In this document: positions 1 to 8,772 of the stretch, in pieces | Layout: each line of letters opens with the position of its first letter | Position numbering within the stretch: position 1 is the first letter of the stretch | Translations under genes and position numbers: made by a program | Notes under the pieces: model-generated | Told to the model about the DNA's origin: nothing | The model's input: only the letters and a program-made list of their open reading frames with translations | The model's database searches: none | DNA from: Streptomyces shenzhenensis | Lineage (GTDB): Bacteria; Actinomycetota; Actinomycetes; Streptomycetales; Streptomycetaceae | DNA length: 64,000 nucleotides | Reading direction: 5' to 3' | NCBI RefSeq assembly: GCF_021462265.1 | Contig: NZ_JAJONF010000045.1 | Location: 1 to 64,000 of the forward strand

Positions 1-124
1 TCAGCGGGCACGATGCCACATCGGAGACCGCATGGCATGCGAGTGGTCCGAGCGCGCCATTACTCGCGGCCGGAGCTGTAGGGCCGACTCCAGACGGTGC
101 GCAACCCCGGTCCGCTGGAGCGAT

Positions 125-868
125 CTACGGTGCGGTTTCTTCAAGGAGTTGAGGGCCGTTGTTGCGGACGTTGTTGACTGCTGTGGAGACCGGCCGGGCG
201 TCCAGGTGGCCGTCGGCGGGCTGGGTCAGCAGTGCACGCAACTCGTCGGGGTCCTGGTGGTGGGGGTCGAGCCACGCGTCGTAGTGCTCCGGGGTGAGCG
301 CCAGCGGCATGCGCGGGTGCACGTGGCCAGCAGCGTCGGTGGCCTCGGTGGTGATGATGGTGCAGGTCATCAGCCAGGCGGACGGGTCGTCGTCCTGCTT
401 GACCGCTGGATCGCGCCAGTACTCGTACAGCCCGGCGAGCGCCATCACCTGGTCGTTTTCGGGATGGATGAAGTACGGCTGCTTGCGGGCCTTACCCGTG
501 TCCTGGTGTTTGATCTGCTGCCACTCGTAGAAGCCATCGGCGGGCAGCAGACAGCGGCGCTTGGCGAACGCGCGGCGGTAGGCGGACTTCTCGTGCACGG
601 TCTCCACCCGCGCGTTGATCATCCGGGCGCCCACCTTCACATCCTTCGCCCACGACGGCACCAAGCCCCAGCGCAGCGGCCGCAACTGTCTGCCCTCCGA
701 TGCGGCATCATCCTGTCCACGCGCGGTGCGCTCAAGGACAGCCCACACATCGTTGGTCGGCGCGACATTCCAGTTCGGCGCGAGCGTCTCCTCGGCACAC
801 CAGTCGGTGACCTGGAAAAGCCGGACCAGATCCCCGGCGCTGCGGGTGGAGACGTATCGGCCGCACAT
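125..868 (-). CDS. SRAP-domain DNA-protein crosslink protein (YedK/HMCES family)
   Basis: This 247-residue protein matches the SOS response-associated peptidase (SRAP) family, which forms a protective thiazolidine crosslink with abasic sites in single-stranded DNA. I chose the ATG at 866-868 because it places Cys2 (MCGRYVS) directly after the initiator Met, as the catalytic mechanism requires. The reading frame stays open upstream, but that stretch has no family resemblance. Visible motifs are APNWNVAPTND near residue 33, WGLVPSWAKD, MINARVETV, the conserved Glu in LPADGFYEW, and HPRMPLAL with the conserved His. The length is typical of the family. It stands alone and points the same way as the XRE gene upstream of it, 155 bp away. 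The family assignment is secure; the role in abasic-site repair is known for the family and not tested here. Confidence 0.95.
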   Translation of the reverse strand: MCGRYVSTRSAGDLVRLFQVTDWCAEETLAPNWNVAPTNDVWAVLERTARGQDDAASEGRQLRPLRWGLVPSWAKDVKVGARMINARVETVHEKSAYRRAFAKRRCLLPADGFYEWQQIKHQDTGKARKQPYFIHPENDQVMALAGLYEYWRDPAVKQDDDPSAWLMTCTIITTEATDAAGHVHPRMPLALTPEHYDAWLDPHHQDPDELRALLTQPADGHLDARPVSTAVNNVRNNGPQLLEETAP

Positions 869-1023
869 ACAGCCACTGTGCCACCGTCCGGGCTGATCGA
901 AGAACCGTCTGGCGCCCCATGCCGGGCCGTGTCCCGAAGCGGTCCGGTTCCCGGGGTTCATCGAGGAGTTCCCGCGGCCCGCTCTGGAATACGTCGCCGG
1001 GAAGTGATCGAGGCTCGCGGAGT

Positions 1024-1890
1024 TCAGGACTCGCTGCGAGGGACGGTGGGGGTGAGCGTCCAGGAGGTGAGGAGGTCGAGTGCGTGGCGGGACGGGGAGC
1101 CTGCTTCGGTGCTGTAGAGGAAGACGGTTGCTTCGGTGTCTCCAGGGAGGTTGAAGGTTTCGTACTGCACGGTGACCTCGCCGACGAGCGGGTGGAGCAG
1201 TCGTTTGGATCCGTGGGTGCGCTGGTGTACGCGGTGCTGCTGCCACCAGCGGTCGAACTCTGCACTTTTTTCCTTCAGTTCGGTGACGAGGTCCTGGGTG
1301 GGCTGGTCGTCGAGGGTACGGCCAACCTCGAGGCGGAGGTTCTCCACGGCTGCGCGGGCTTGGAGGTCCCAGTCGACGAAGAGGGTGCGGGCTTCCGGGT
1401 CGAGGAGGAGCCACCGTGTGTAGTTGCGTTGAGCTGGCGGCAAGGCGTCGAAGTCGGTGAACAGCGCCTTGGCTATCCGGTTGACGCCCAAGACGTCCCC
1501 TCGGCGTCCCAGGACCAGGGCGGGGGTGCCCTCCATGGAGTCCAGCAGTTGGTGAAGGCCGGAGCGCAGGCGCTGGACGGTCGGCGGGCGCCGGCGTCGG
1601 GGGGCCGCGGTGGTGCCGATGAGGTCGTTGAGGTGGGCACGTCCGGCGGCGTCCAGTTCCAGCGCCTGGGCCAGTGCTTCGACCACTGCGGGTGAGGGGG
1701 TGATGTGGCGTCCCTGTTCGAGGCGGGCGTAATAGTCGGCGGAGACGCCGGCCAGTCGTGCCACCTCTTCGCGTCGCAGGCCGGGTACGCGGCGCACGCG
1801 GGCGTCCGGCGGCAGGCCTGCGCGCGCCGGGTCGCACTGGGCACGGGCCCGGCGCAGGAAATCGGCAAGTTCGCGGTTCGAGGTGGCCAT
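1024..1890 (-). CDS. XRE-family regulator with MmyB-like ligand-binding domain
   Basis: The protein is 288 residues from the ATG at 1888-1890 (MATSNRELADFLRRAR); 14 more in-frame codons upstream look non-coding. Residues 6-70 form the Cro/CI helix-turn-helix with LRREEVARLAGVSADYYARLEQGR, diagnostic of the actinobacterial MmyB class. Residues about 100-275 are the MmyB-like, PAS-related domain (ALVLGRRGDVLGVNRIAKALF, then NYTRWLLLDPEAR). Such regulators usually repress a divergently transcribed redox enzyme gene. Here the divergent neighbour is the DJ-1/PfpI gene starting at 2102, and a perfect palindrome lies between them. The ligand is unknown. The family call is firm; control of the neighbour is inferred from position. 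Confidence 0.93.
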   Translation of the reverse strand: MATSNRELADFLRRARAQCDPARAGLPPDARVRRVPGLRREEVARLAGVSADYYARLEQGRHITPSPAVVEALAQALELDAAGRAHLNDLIGTTAAPRRRRPPTVQRLRSGLHQLLDSMEGTPALVLGRRGDVLGVNRIAKALFTDFDALPPAQRNYTRWLLLDPEARTLFVDWDLQARAAVENLRLEVGRTLDDQPTQDLVTELKEKSAEFDRWWQQHRVHQRTHGSKRLLHPLVGEVTVQYETFNLPGDTEATVFLYSTEAGSPSRHALDLLTSWTLTPTVPRSES

Positions 1891-1935
1891 GGGTCCAGTG
1901 TGGCCGATTCGCTGCGGCCACGGCCGCCTCAACAG

Positions 1936-1948
1936 GGACTGTCAGTCC
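1936..1948. promoter_or_regulatory. Palindromic candidate operator GGACTGTCAGTCC
   Basis: A perfect 13-base inverted repeat with 6-base arms around one central base sits between the divergent XRE and DJ-1/PfpI genes, 46 bp before the XRE start and 154 bp before the DJ-1 start. Its position and symmetry fit a dimeric XRE repressor site. Binding is inferred. Confidence 0.5.
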
Positions 1949-2101
1949 TAGGCAAGGCGGACCCAGGCAGGTCAGGGCCGAGGATGGCCGCCTTCAGGCG
2001 GCCGGGGCGGGTGACAGTGGATGCAGTGCCGGATCAGCCGATCTGGCATCCCCGGTCCCGCAGGTGACCGGCCGAATTGCCGAGACGCCGAGGAAGAAGT
2101 C

Positions 2102-2800
2102 ATGAGTCGTGTTCTGATCGTCATGTCCGCAGCCGCCGTGTGGGAGCGCACCGACGGCTCGCAGTACCCCACGGGCTACTGGGCGGAGGAGCTGGCTGCG
2201 CCGCACGAGGCGTTCGTCGGCGCTGGCCACGCCGTCGACTTCGCCTCCCCCGGCGGTGTGCTGCAGCCGCTGGACAAGCACAGCGCCGACCCGGCAATCG
2301 CCGGTGAGGACTGTGCCCGGCACGTGGCCCATGCCCAGAAGGCGCTCAGCGACTTCGGGCCGCTGCTGAAGCTGGAGGAGGTCTCGGCCGCCGATTACGA
2401 CGCCGTGGTGCTGCCGGGCGGGCACGGCCCCGTGGTCGACCTCTTCCAGGACGCGAACCTGGGCCGGCTGCTGGTCGAGGCAGACCGCGCCGGCAAGATC
2501 GTCGGTGCGGTCTGCCACGGTCCGGCCGCGTTGCTGTCCGCGGTCGACGAGCACGGCAAGTGGATCTTCTCCGGCCGGCGGATGGCCGCGTTCACCGACG
2601 AGGAGGAGCGCATGTTCGGCACCGCCGACAACGCTCCGTGGCTGCTGGCGAGCCGTCTGCGCGAGATGGGCGCCCGGCACGAGCAGGGTGCCCCCTATCA
2701 GGCGTTCACCATCCAGGATGCCAACCTCTTCACCGGCCAGAACCCGGCTTCCAGCACGCCGATGGCCAACGCGATCAACACCGCGCTGGCAGCGGGCTGA
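2102..2800 (+). CDS. Type 1 glutamine amidotransferase-like (DJ-1/PfpI, Hsp31-like) protein
   Basis: This is a 232-residue DJ-1/PfpI superfamily protein of the class that includes Hsp31-like glyoxalases and chaperones. The start is the ATG at 2102, preceded by a purine-rich GAGGAAGAAG; earlier in-frame codons are not protein-like. The nucleophile elbow is GAVCHGPAALL with Cys138 and adjacent His139. The acidic partner is probably Glu30 in GYWAEEL, and the VVLPGGHG loop is at 102-109. The family converts methylglyoxal-type aldehydes or repairs glycated molecules, but activity varies widely. It is divergent from the XRE regulator, which may control it. A strong hairpin follows the stop codon and separates it from the dehydrogenase downstream. 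Confidence 0.92.
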   Translation: MSRVLIVMSAAAVWERTDGSQYPTGYWAEELAAPHEAFVGAGHAVDFASPGGVLQPLDKHSADPAIAGEDCARHVAHAQKALSDFGPLLKLEEVSAADYDAVVLPGGHGPVVDLFQDANLGRLLVEADRAGKIVGAVCHGPAALLSAVDEHGKWIFSGRRMAAFTDEEERMFGTADNAPWLLASRLREMGARHEQGAPYQAFTIQDANLFTGQNPASSTPMANAINTALAAG

Positions 2801-2810
2801 CCCCTTGCCC

Positions 2811-2854
2811 CCCGGGCCGCCGCTGCGCACTCCCCCAGGCAGCGGCGGCCCGGG
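2811..2854 (+). terminator. Strong hairpin terminator after the DJ-1/PfpI gene
   Basis: Two perfectly complementary 15-base arms (CCCGGGCCGCCGCTG and its complement, 2811-2825 and 2840-2854) enclose a 14-base loop 10 bp after the stop codon. The following bases are pyrimidine-rich but not a pure T tract. It would separate the DJ-1 gene from the dehydrogenase operon. Confidence 0.75.
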
Positions 2855-2898
2855 CTGCTCCTCCTGCTTCCTCCTTCGACGACAGGTGAGAAACCACC

Positions 2899-4401
2899 AT
2901 GACGGACCGCACGCCCCGCCCCCACGGCGTTGACGCCCTCCCGCAGGGGCTGCTGATCGGCGGAAGGTGGCGGCCTGCGACAGGCGGCGCCACGTTCCCC
3001 GTGGAGAACCCCGCGACGGGCGAGCCGGTAGCCCGGGTCGCCGATGCCGGCACCGGGGACGCACTCGACGCCCTCGGCGCAGCCGCCAAGGCGCAGCCGC
3101 AGTGGGCCGCAACATCGCCGGGACAGCGCAGCCGCATTCTGCGCCGCGCCCACGACCTGCTGCTGGAGGGCCGTGAGGACTTCGCAGGGCTCATCACTCT
3201 GGAGATGGGCAAGTCCCTCGCCGAGGCCCGTGCGGAAGTCGATTACGCGGCCGGATACTTGCGCTGGTTCGCCGAAGAAGCCGTCCGCATCGACGGGACC
3301 TGGAAGGTCAGCGAGGACGCAACGGCGCGGGTTCTGGTCATGCGCCAGCCCGTCGGACCGTGCCTGCTGATCACGCCCTGGAACGCACCGCTGGCGATGC
3401 CGGCCCGTAAGATCGCCCCCGCCGTGGCTGCCGGCTGCACGATGGTCCTCAAGCCCGCCCCGCAGACCCCGCTCACCAGCATCGCACTGGCCGCTGTCCT
3501 GGCCGACTCCGGCCTGCCCGCCGGCGTTTTGAACCTCCTTCCCACCACCGGCGCTGCTGCAGTGTCCGAGGCGCTGATGAAGGATCCGCGGCTGCGCAAG
3601 GTCTCCTTTACCGGATCCACCGCGGTCGGCCGGCTTCTGCTGGCCCAGGCATCCGCCAACGTATTGCGCACCTCGATGGAGCTGGGCGGCAATGCCCCGT
3701 TCATCGTGTGCGCCGACGCCGACCTGGAAGCGGCGGTGGACGGTGCCATGACCGCGAAGCTGCGCAACATCGGCGAAGCGTGCATCGCGGCGAACCGCTT
3801 CCTCGTCCATGCCGACGTCGTGCAGGAATTCACCGGGCGTCTGGTGGACCGGATGAGCGCCCTGACTCTCGGCAGCGGAACGGAACCCGGTACCGACCTC
3901 GGCCCGCTGATCGACCGCACCCAGCGCGACCGCGTCGCCCAGCTGGTGGAGGAGACCATCGCCGGCGGCGCGCGGCTGCACACCGGCGGCAGCACCCCCG
4001 ACCTGCCCGGCTACTTCTATCCGCCCACCGTGCTCACCGACATCCCCGCCGACGCACGCATCAGCCGCGAGGAGATCTTCGGTCCCGTAGCCGCCATCCG
4101 AACCTTCTCCAGCGACGACGAGGCCCTCGCGCTGGCCAACGCCACCGAGTTCGGCCTGGTCGCCTACCTCTACACCCGCGATCTCGGCCGAGCACTGCGG
4201 ATGAGCGAACGGATTGAGAGCGGCATGGTCGGCCTCAACCGCGGCTACGTCTCCGACCCTGGGGCACCCTTCGGCGGCATCAAGCATTCAGGTGCTGGCC
4301 GCGAGGGCGGCAATTCCGGCATCGAGGAATACCTGGAGCAGAAGTACATCGCCATCGACACTCCCGCCGACGCTGACACCGCCCCCCAGGACCGGTCATG
4401 A
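2899..4401 (+). CDS. NAD(P)-dependent aldehyde dehydrogenase, succinate-semialdehyde dehydrogenase type
   Basis: The 500-residue protein is full length for the aldehyde dehydrogenase superfamily. The substrate and cofactor motif LITPWNAPLAMPARK is at 157-171, the AGCTMVLKPA motif at 178-187, and the Rossmann SFTGSTAVG at 236-244. The general base is Glu261 in MELGGNAP and the nucleophile is Cys295 in NIGEACIAANR. The ELGGNAPFIV form and the spacing resemble GabD-type succinate-semialdehyde dehydrogenases, but the substrate cannot be fixed from sequence. No signal peptide is present, so it is cytoplasmic. Its stop overlaps the start of the lyase gene (ATGA at 4398-4401), so the two are translationally coupled and probably serve one pathway. 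It stands behind a terminator and should have its own promoter in 2855-2898. Confidence 0.92.
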   Translation: MTDRTPRPHGVDALPQGLLIGGRWRPATGGATFPVENPATGEPVARVADAGTGDALDALGAAAKAQPQWAATSPGQRSRILRRAHDLLLEGREDFAGLITLEMGKSLAEARAEVDYAAGYLRWFAEEAVRIDGTWKVSEDATARVLVMRQPVGPCLLITPWNAPLAMPARKIAPAVAAGCTMVLKPAPQTPLTSIALAAVLADSGLPAGVLNLLPTTGAAAVSEALMKDPRLRKVSFTGSTAVGRLLLAQASANVLRTSMELGGNAPFIVCADADLEAAVDGAMTAKLRNIGEACIAANRFLVHADVVQEFTGRLVDRMSALTLGSGTEPGTDLGPLIDRTQRDRVAQLVEETIAGGARLHTGGSTPDLPGYFYPPTVLTDIPADARISREEIFGPVAAIRTFSSDDEALALANATEFGLVAYLYTRDLGRALRMSERIESGMVGLNRGYVSDPGAPFGGIKHSGAGREGGNSGIEEYLEQKYIAIDTPADADTAPQDRS

Positions 4402-5840
4402 ACACCCTTGCCCCACTGCCGGGACCCTTCTCCCTGACCAGCCGGCTCGCGACAGACCCCGAACAGCACGCCCTCTTTTGTGAGGACGCGACCCTCAACA
4501 GCTGGCTCGCCGCCGAACGCGCTCTCGCCCAGGCCCAGGCCGATGCCGGAGTGCTCAGCCGCGCGGAGGCCGTCGCCATCCGCGATGTGGCACAGCTGCA
4601 CCGCATCGACCGCGAAGAGCTGTGGCGCACGGCCCGCACCGTCGGCTACCCCATCCTGGGACTGGTCCGGCAGATCAGCCGCCAGCTCCCGCCGGGACCC
4701 GACGGCCGGGTGCACTACGGCGCCACCACGCAGGACATCATGGACACCGGTCTCGCCCTGCAGATGGTCCGCTCCCTGGCCGCTCTCGAACGCCGGATCG
4801 CCGAACTCGGCGATGTCCTCGCGGACCGTGTCACCGAGCACGCCTCCACCGTGATGGCGGCCCGCACCCACGGCCAACAGGCCGTACCCACCACGTTCGG
4901 CGCCACCCTGGCCACCCTCCTGGCGCAGTTCACCCGCCACCGGCAGCGCCTGGCCCAGGCCGCGCCGCGCATCGGCATGATCTCCCTGTCCGGAGCCGGC
5001 GGCACTGCAGCCGCATTCGGCCCTCACGCGGCAGCGGTCAGAAGCGGCATGGCCCGTCTGCTCGGCCTGCGCGACACCGCGACCCCCTGGCACGTGGCCC
5101 GCGACGGAGTCGCCGAGTTCGGCTGGCTGTGCTCCTTGCTCACCGCGACATGCGCGCGCCTCGCCCGCAACATCGTCGACCTCTCCCGGACCGAGATCGC
5201 CGAAGTCTTCGAGCCCTACAGCGATCACCGCGGCGCATCCTCGACCATGCCGCAGAAAGTCAACCCGATCACCTCGGAAAGCATCATCGGACTGAGCGGC
5301 ACCGCCGGCGCTCTCACCTCCGCACTGCTCCGTGCCCAGGAAGCAGGCCATGAGCGCGCAGCCGGAGAATGGCACACCGAATGGCGCGTCCTGCCCGAGC
5401 TCGCCGTAACCGCCGGAGCGGCCCTCACAGAGACAATCGCCCTCCTGCGCGGACTCCGGGTCGACGCCCGCCGCATGCGCACCAACCTCGACAGCGACGG
5501 CGGCCTCGTCATGGCGGAATCACACATGATCACGCTGGCCGGACCCGTCGGTCGGGAACGCGCCCACGGCCTTGTCCACGAAGCAGCAACCCGTACCCGT
5601 ACCACCGGCACACACCTCACGCAGACACTGCGCGACGTCCTAACCGAACACCACCTCGACACACTCCTGCCCGGCCTTCACTCCCAGCCGGAGAACTACC
5701 TCGGACAGGCACACCAGACCGCCGAAGCCACCATCCGCCTCTGGCGCGCCCAAACCGCATCGCTCCCCGAAGCACCTACTCCCCTCGACCGCCTAGTGAC
5801 CGCATCAGGCCACGTCTGCCCTGTCGACGACGGCGCGTAG
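4398..5840 (+). CDS. Fumarase/aspartase-superfamily lyase (adenylosuccinate lyase / carboxymuconate cycloisomerase-like)
   Basis: The 480-residue protein belongs to the homotetrameric lyases that cleave C-N or C-C bonds to release fumarate or a similar unsaturated acid. The signature loop SSTMPQKVNP is at 281-290; VHYGATTQDIMDTG and RTHGQQAVPTTFG are the other two conserved active-site regions. A standard purine-pathway role is unlikely: the gene is coupled to an aldehyde dehydrogenase and no purine genes are near. Candidates are a PcaB-like cycloisomerase, an aminopolycarboxylate lyase, or a nitrosuccinate lyase of the CreD type. The last 12 codons overlap a decayed IS630 transposase (5805-6129), so the present C-terminus was probably altered by insertion. 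Superfamily is secure; substrate is unknown. Confidence 0.9.
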   Translation: MNTLAPLPGPFSLTSRLATDPEQHALFCEDATLNSWLAAERALAQAQADAGVLSRAEAVAIRDVAQLHRIDREELWRTARTVGYPILGLVRQISRQLPPGPDGRVHYGATTQDIMDTGLALQMVRSLAALERRIAELGDVLADRVTEHASTVMAARTHGQQAVPTTFGATLATLLAQFTRHRQRLAQAAPRIGMISLSGAGGTAAAFGPHAAAVRSGMARLLGLRDTATPWHVARDGVAEFGWLCSLLTATCARLARNIVDLSRTEIAEVFEPYSDHRGASSTMPQKVNPITSESIIGLSGTAGALTSALLRAQEAGHERAAGEWHTEWRVLPELAVTAGAALTETIALLRGLRVDARRMRTNLDSDGGLVMAESHMITLAGPVGRERAHGLVHEAATRTRTTGTHLTQTLRDVLTEHHLDTLLPGLHSQPENYLGQAHQTAEATIRLWRAQTASLPEAPTPLDRLVTASGHVCPVDDGA

Positions 5841-6129
5841 GCGCCGGTCGTCGGCGTGACGGTTTCGCCAGATGATGTACTGGCGGATCATGCTTCCCTG
5901 CTCTTTGTGGCTGGCGTGGTCGGTGCCGTCGAGGGTGAAGTAGCGCAGAGCGGTGAACTGGGCCTCGATGCGGCTCAGCCACGAGGTTGGTGGGGATGTA
6001 GGCGATCTCGACGCTGTTGGCCTCTGCCCAGTCCGCCACCCGGCGGCATCGCTTGGTGGTCAGGTGCGGAGAGTAGTTCCAACCGTCGCACCTGATCACC
6101 GAGTAGGAACGCACCATGTCCCACCGCAT
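5805..6129 (-). mobile_element. IS630-family transposase C-terminal remnant, frameshifted
   Basis: Read on the minus strand, 6129 to about 5985 encodes YSPHLTTKRCRRVADWAEAN and IAYIPTN, the last-catalytic-region signature of IS630/Tc1-like transposases. After a frameshift near 5985 the match continues as RIEAQFTALRYFTLDGTDHA, EQGSMIRQYIIWRNRHADD and RAVVDRADVA, ending in a stop at 5805. Only about the last third of a transposase is present, and no terminal inverted repeats were recognised. It overlaps the 3' end of the lyase gene and the first bases of the DUF1963 gene. It is dead as an element. Confidence 0.85.
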
Positions 6130-7018
6130 CTCCGCAGCGCCGTTCGACGTGGAATCACTGATACCGGAACTCGTCGGTCTCGGGCGGCAAACGACCCTGC
6201 TCTACCCGCGAAGCGGCGAACCGGGCGTGTGTTCCAGTTCCATCGGCGGGCCCCTGCTGTGGCCGGCCGACGAGCCGTGGCCGCTGTGTGCCGAGCCCGG
6301 GCACTGGAAGCCGCTGAGGACTCCCACCGAGGTGGTCGGGCCTGAGCCGGTGGCGATGGTGCCGGTCGTGCAACTCTATGCAAGGGATGTGCCCGAGCTG
6401 CCGTTCCCGGCAGGCATGGACGTGCTGCAGGTCGTGTGGTGCCCCTTGATCCACGATGACGAGGTCGGGGCTGCGCTGCCGAAGGTGTATTGGCGCAGCG
6501 AGCAGGCAGTCGCGGCGGGAGGGATGTTGCCAGACCCGCCGGCGCCATACGAATACGAAGAGGAATTCGTGCCCCGGCCCTGCACGGTGACGCCAACGCG
6601 AGTGGTGGAGTACCCGAACAGGGATCTGCCGGGAGACCTTGCCCAGGCCCTGAGCCAGCGGTTCAGTGAGATCGAGGAGGCATTCGGCTTCTCGTACTAC
6701 GAGATGGCCACCACCGTCCAGAGCAAGGTCGGAGGGTACCCAGGTTGGCTTCAACAGCCCGACTGGCCGAGCTGCCGCTGCGGCCGGCGCATGGACCACC
6801 TTCTCAGCATCACCGCCTCGGAACCGATCGAAGGGCGCTGGTTTCCGCTCGACGAACAGGGACCCGAGATCTCGATATCCAGCCGGTGGGCCATGACTGA
6901 CCACACGTTCGCCGACACCATCGGCCACGGGATGGACATGGGCGACCTCGGCGGCGTGTACCTCTTCGTCTGCCCCGAGTGCCCGGACATGCCGTACACG
7001 CATCGCTACGACTGCTGA
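6116..7018 (+). CDS. DUF1963 (YwqG-like) family protein
   Basis: The 300-residue protein carries the DUF1963 pattern: SSSIGGPLLWPADEPWPLC near residue 42, VPVVQLYARDVPELPFPAG, the internal repeat VQSKVGGYPGWLQQPDWPSC near 207, and a C-terminal GDLGGVYLFVCPEC. There is no signal peptide or membrane segment. The Cys pairs CRC and CPEC could bind a metal, but this is unproven. Family members resemble cytoplasmic beta-rich proteins of unknown function. The start at 6116 has an upstream AGTAGGAA and lies at the outer edge of the IS630 relic, so its original promoter may have been displaced. It could be mildly truncated, but the length is normal for the family. Confidence 0.85.
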   Translation: MSHRISAAPFDVESLIPELVGLGRQTTLLYPRSGEPGVCSSSIGGPLLWPADEPWPLCAEPGHWKPLRTPTEVVGPEPVAMVPVVQLYARDVPELPFPAGMDVLQVVWCPLIHDDEVGAALPKVYWRSEQAVAAGGMLPDPPAPYEYEEEFVPRPCTVTPTRVVEYPNRDLPGDLAQALSQRFSEIEEAFGFSYYEMATTVQSKVGGYPGWLQQPDWPSCRCGRRMDHLLSITASEPIEGRWFPLDEQGPEISISSRWAMTDHTFADTIGHGMDMGDLGGVYLFVCPECPDMPYTHRYDC

Positions 7019-7354
7019 GCAGCCCATGAACTTGGGAAGCGATCAGTGGGCAGATGGTAAGCGGTCTTCAACGGCTCGGCACGCGGCTGGTCAGAAGTGC
7101 TCGTGAACACCCCGCTCTCCGAACCGCAGTCGGGCGCCTGCGTACCGAGCGCCTAAAGACCCCACCCCGTACCGACCTGACCGGTTCGAGCGGGACCACC
7201 CCACCTTCGTGCATCCCGCGCCACCTCGGCGAACGACCTCGCCGCTTCGTTCCCGGTCGTCGAACCGGATCGCTGAGCGCGGAACCGGCGCGACGTTCGC
7301 GGAGACGTCCGTCTCCCCGGCTGCCCGAACGGCCGGCTCCACGAAGGTCTACGG
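7019..7354. other. Convergent intergenic region, 336 bp
   Basis: This lies between the ends of the DUF1963 gene and the convergent TrmB/LuxR-like gene. I see no credible gene. A short hairpin, GGAGAC-GTCC-GTCTCC at about 7301-7316, could act as a weak terminator for the minus-strand gene. Confidence 0.45.
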
Positions 7355-8380
7355 TCACCGGCGCGGAGTCAGCCAGCCGCGCTCCTGGGCGAGCAGCGCG
7401 ATCTGGAAGTGGTTGCGCGCACCCAACGCCGTGCCGATGTCGCTGATGTCCTTCTGCACAGTGCGCCGGCTCACCCCCAGCGTGCGGGCGATCGACTCCT
7501 GCTTCATGCCGAGCGAGAGCAGCCGCAGGACCTCGCGTACCCGCGGGTTCGGCGTGTCGGAGGCGGGCGCCGGCGGCGCTGGGCGTCCCTCCTGCCCCCA
7601 GGGCACCCCGTGCGCCCACAGGCTCTCGAACAGCGCCGCCAGCACGTGCAGCAGCGTCGGGGAGTGCACCAGCAGTGAGCCGGCCGCCGCGTCGTCCCGC
7701 CGCAGGGGCATGATCGCGGTGGTGCCGTCGAAGATCACCAGCTTCATCGGCAGGCCGCTGGACAGTCGCACCTCGCCACCGATCTCCACGCCGCACCGCA
7801 CGGTCTCCAGCGATATCTCGTCGGTGAGGGTGTCGCTGTCGTACACCGACCGGAAACGGACCCCCGTGCGGATCGCCGCCGCCTGTACGGCCAGCCTGTC
7901 CGGGACCCCGTCGACCGCCGCCACGTACGGCGGCATCACCAGGTGCAGCACCTCGTGCCGGGCCGCTCTCAGCTGATGGGCGTAGCGAGCGGTGACCCGT
8001 TCCTCGGTGTCGAGGATCTCGAACTGGTCCGAAGCGAAACGGTGGTTGGTCACCGAGATGTGCATCTCGTGCAGCAGCTCGGCGTGCGTCTCCAGACTCG
8101 CCAGCTCCTCGCGGCGGCGGGCCAGGAGGCTGCCGAGCGCCGGGCGTGGCGGGCTGGCGCTCCAGCGGTCCGCGCGTCCACTGACGCGCACGGCGAGCAG
8201 TTCGGACTCCAGCAGCCGAAGGGCCCGGGCGGCATCGGACGTCGGCGTGCCCAGGGCCGCCGCCACCTCGGCGGGAGCCGTCTCCGGATGCGCGACCAGG
8301 TACTCCAGGACCCGCCCGGCCAGCGGCGGCAACCCCAGGCCGCTCCAGGGGACCTGCGGGATCTGCGGCTCCGCGGCCAT
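7355..8380 (-). CDS. TrmB/LuxR-type helix-turn-helix regulator
   Basis: The protein is 341 residues from the ATG at 8378-8380, preferred over a GTG eight codons upstream because AGGGG precedes it. The N-terminal 60 residues form a TrmB-like winged helix (PLAGRVLEYLVAHPETAPAE). The middle holds a region as in other TrmB-type regulators with a phospholipase-D-like fold (ARHEVLHLVMPPYVAAVDG, MKLVIFDGTTAIMPL). The C-terminus is a LuxR helix-turn-helix (LSLGMKQESIARTLGVSRRT). This architecture is common in Streptomyces next to genes for secreted enzymes. It is divergent from the giant protease at 8773, which is its likeliest target. The architecture is clear; target and signal are inferred. Confidence 0.88.
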   Translation of the reverse strand: MAAEPQIPQVPWSGLGLPPLAGRVLEYLVAHPETAPAEVAAALGTPTSDAARALRLLESELLAVRVSGRADRWSASPPRPALGSLLARRREELASLETHAELLHEMHISVTNHRFASDQFEILDTEERVTARYAHQLRAARHEVLHLVMPPYVAAVDGVPDRLAVQAAAIRTGVRFRSVYDSDTLTDEISLETVRCGVEIGGEVRLSSGLPMKLVIFDGTTAIMPLRRDDAAAGSLLVHSPTLLHVLAALFESLWAHGVPWGQEGRPAPPAPASDTPNPRVREVLRLLSLGMKQESIARTLGVSRRTVQKDISDIGTALGARNHFQIALLAQERGWLTPRR

Positions 8381-8772
8381 CGGGCGGCCCCTGCTGTCGT
8401 TCACCGGTGGAAGTGGAGTGATCTTAACCCCGTCCCGCGTGCTCCAGGCCGGCGAGGGAGCGTTCCCACGCCGTCATGACCGGGTCCGTAAAACTTCCCC
8501 AACCACACCATTCCTGGACCAACCACCGTCCGGCACACCGCTGCCGGATCGCGCCAAAGTGCAACTGCGCTCAGCCGCACCGGCATTTCCTTGTCCCCGT
8601 CGGCACATCCGTCCCAAGGTGATCAGCGACTCTCTGCCGCGCACCCCGGTACACCGCCACACCAACCCGATCGGCCAGGCGTTTCGCGGCGGCGGGAACC
8701 GGCAGGAGCTGCCCCGCCGGGCAGACCCGCACCCGCGCCGCCCCGAAGTCCCCGCGCGCAAGGAGCATGTTG
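8381..8772. other. Divergent promoter region, 392 bp
   Basis: This lies between the TrmB/LuxR-like regulator and the large protease. I see no protein-like ORF and no clear inverted repeat. It ends in AAGGAG at 8760-8765, which sets the protease start. It should contain both promoters. Confidence 0.5.

Noticed and set aside
2698..4287. Minus-strand frame opposite the aldehyde dehydrogenase
   Set aside because: No motif, no start with ribosome-binding site, and the dehydrogenase signatures are on the plus strand.
7301..7316. Short hairpin as a terminator for the TrmB/LuxR-like gene
   Set aside because: Only a six-base stem, so it is reported only within the intergenic note.
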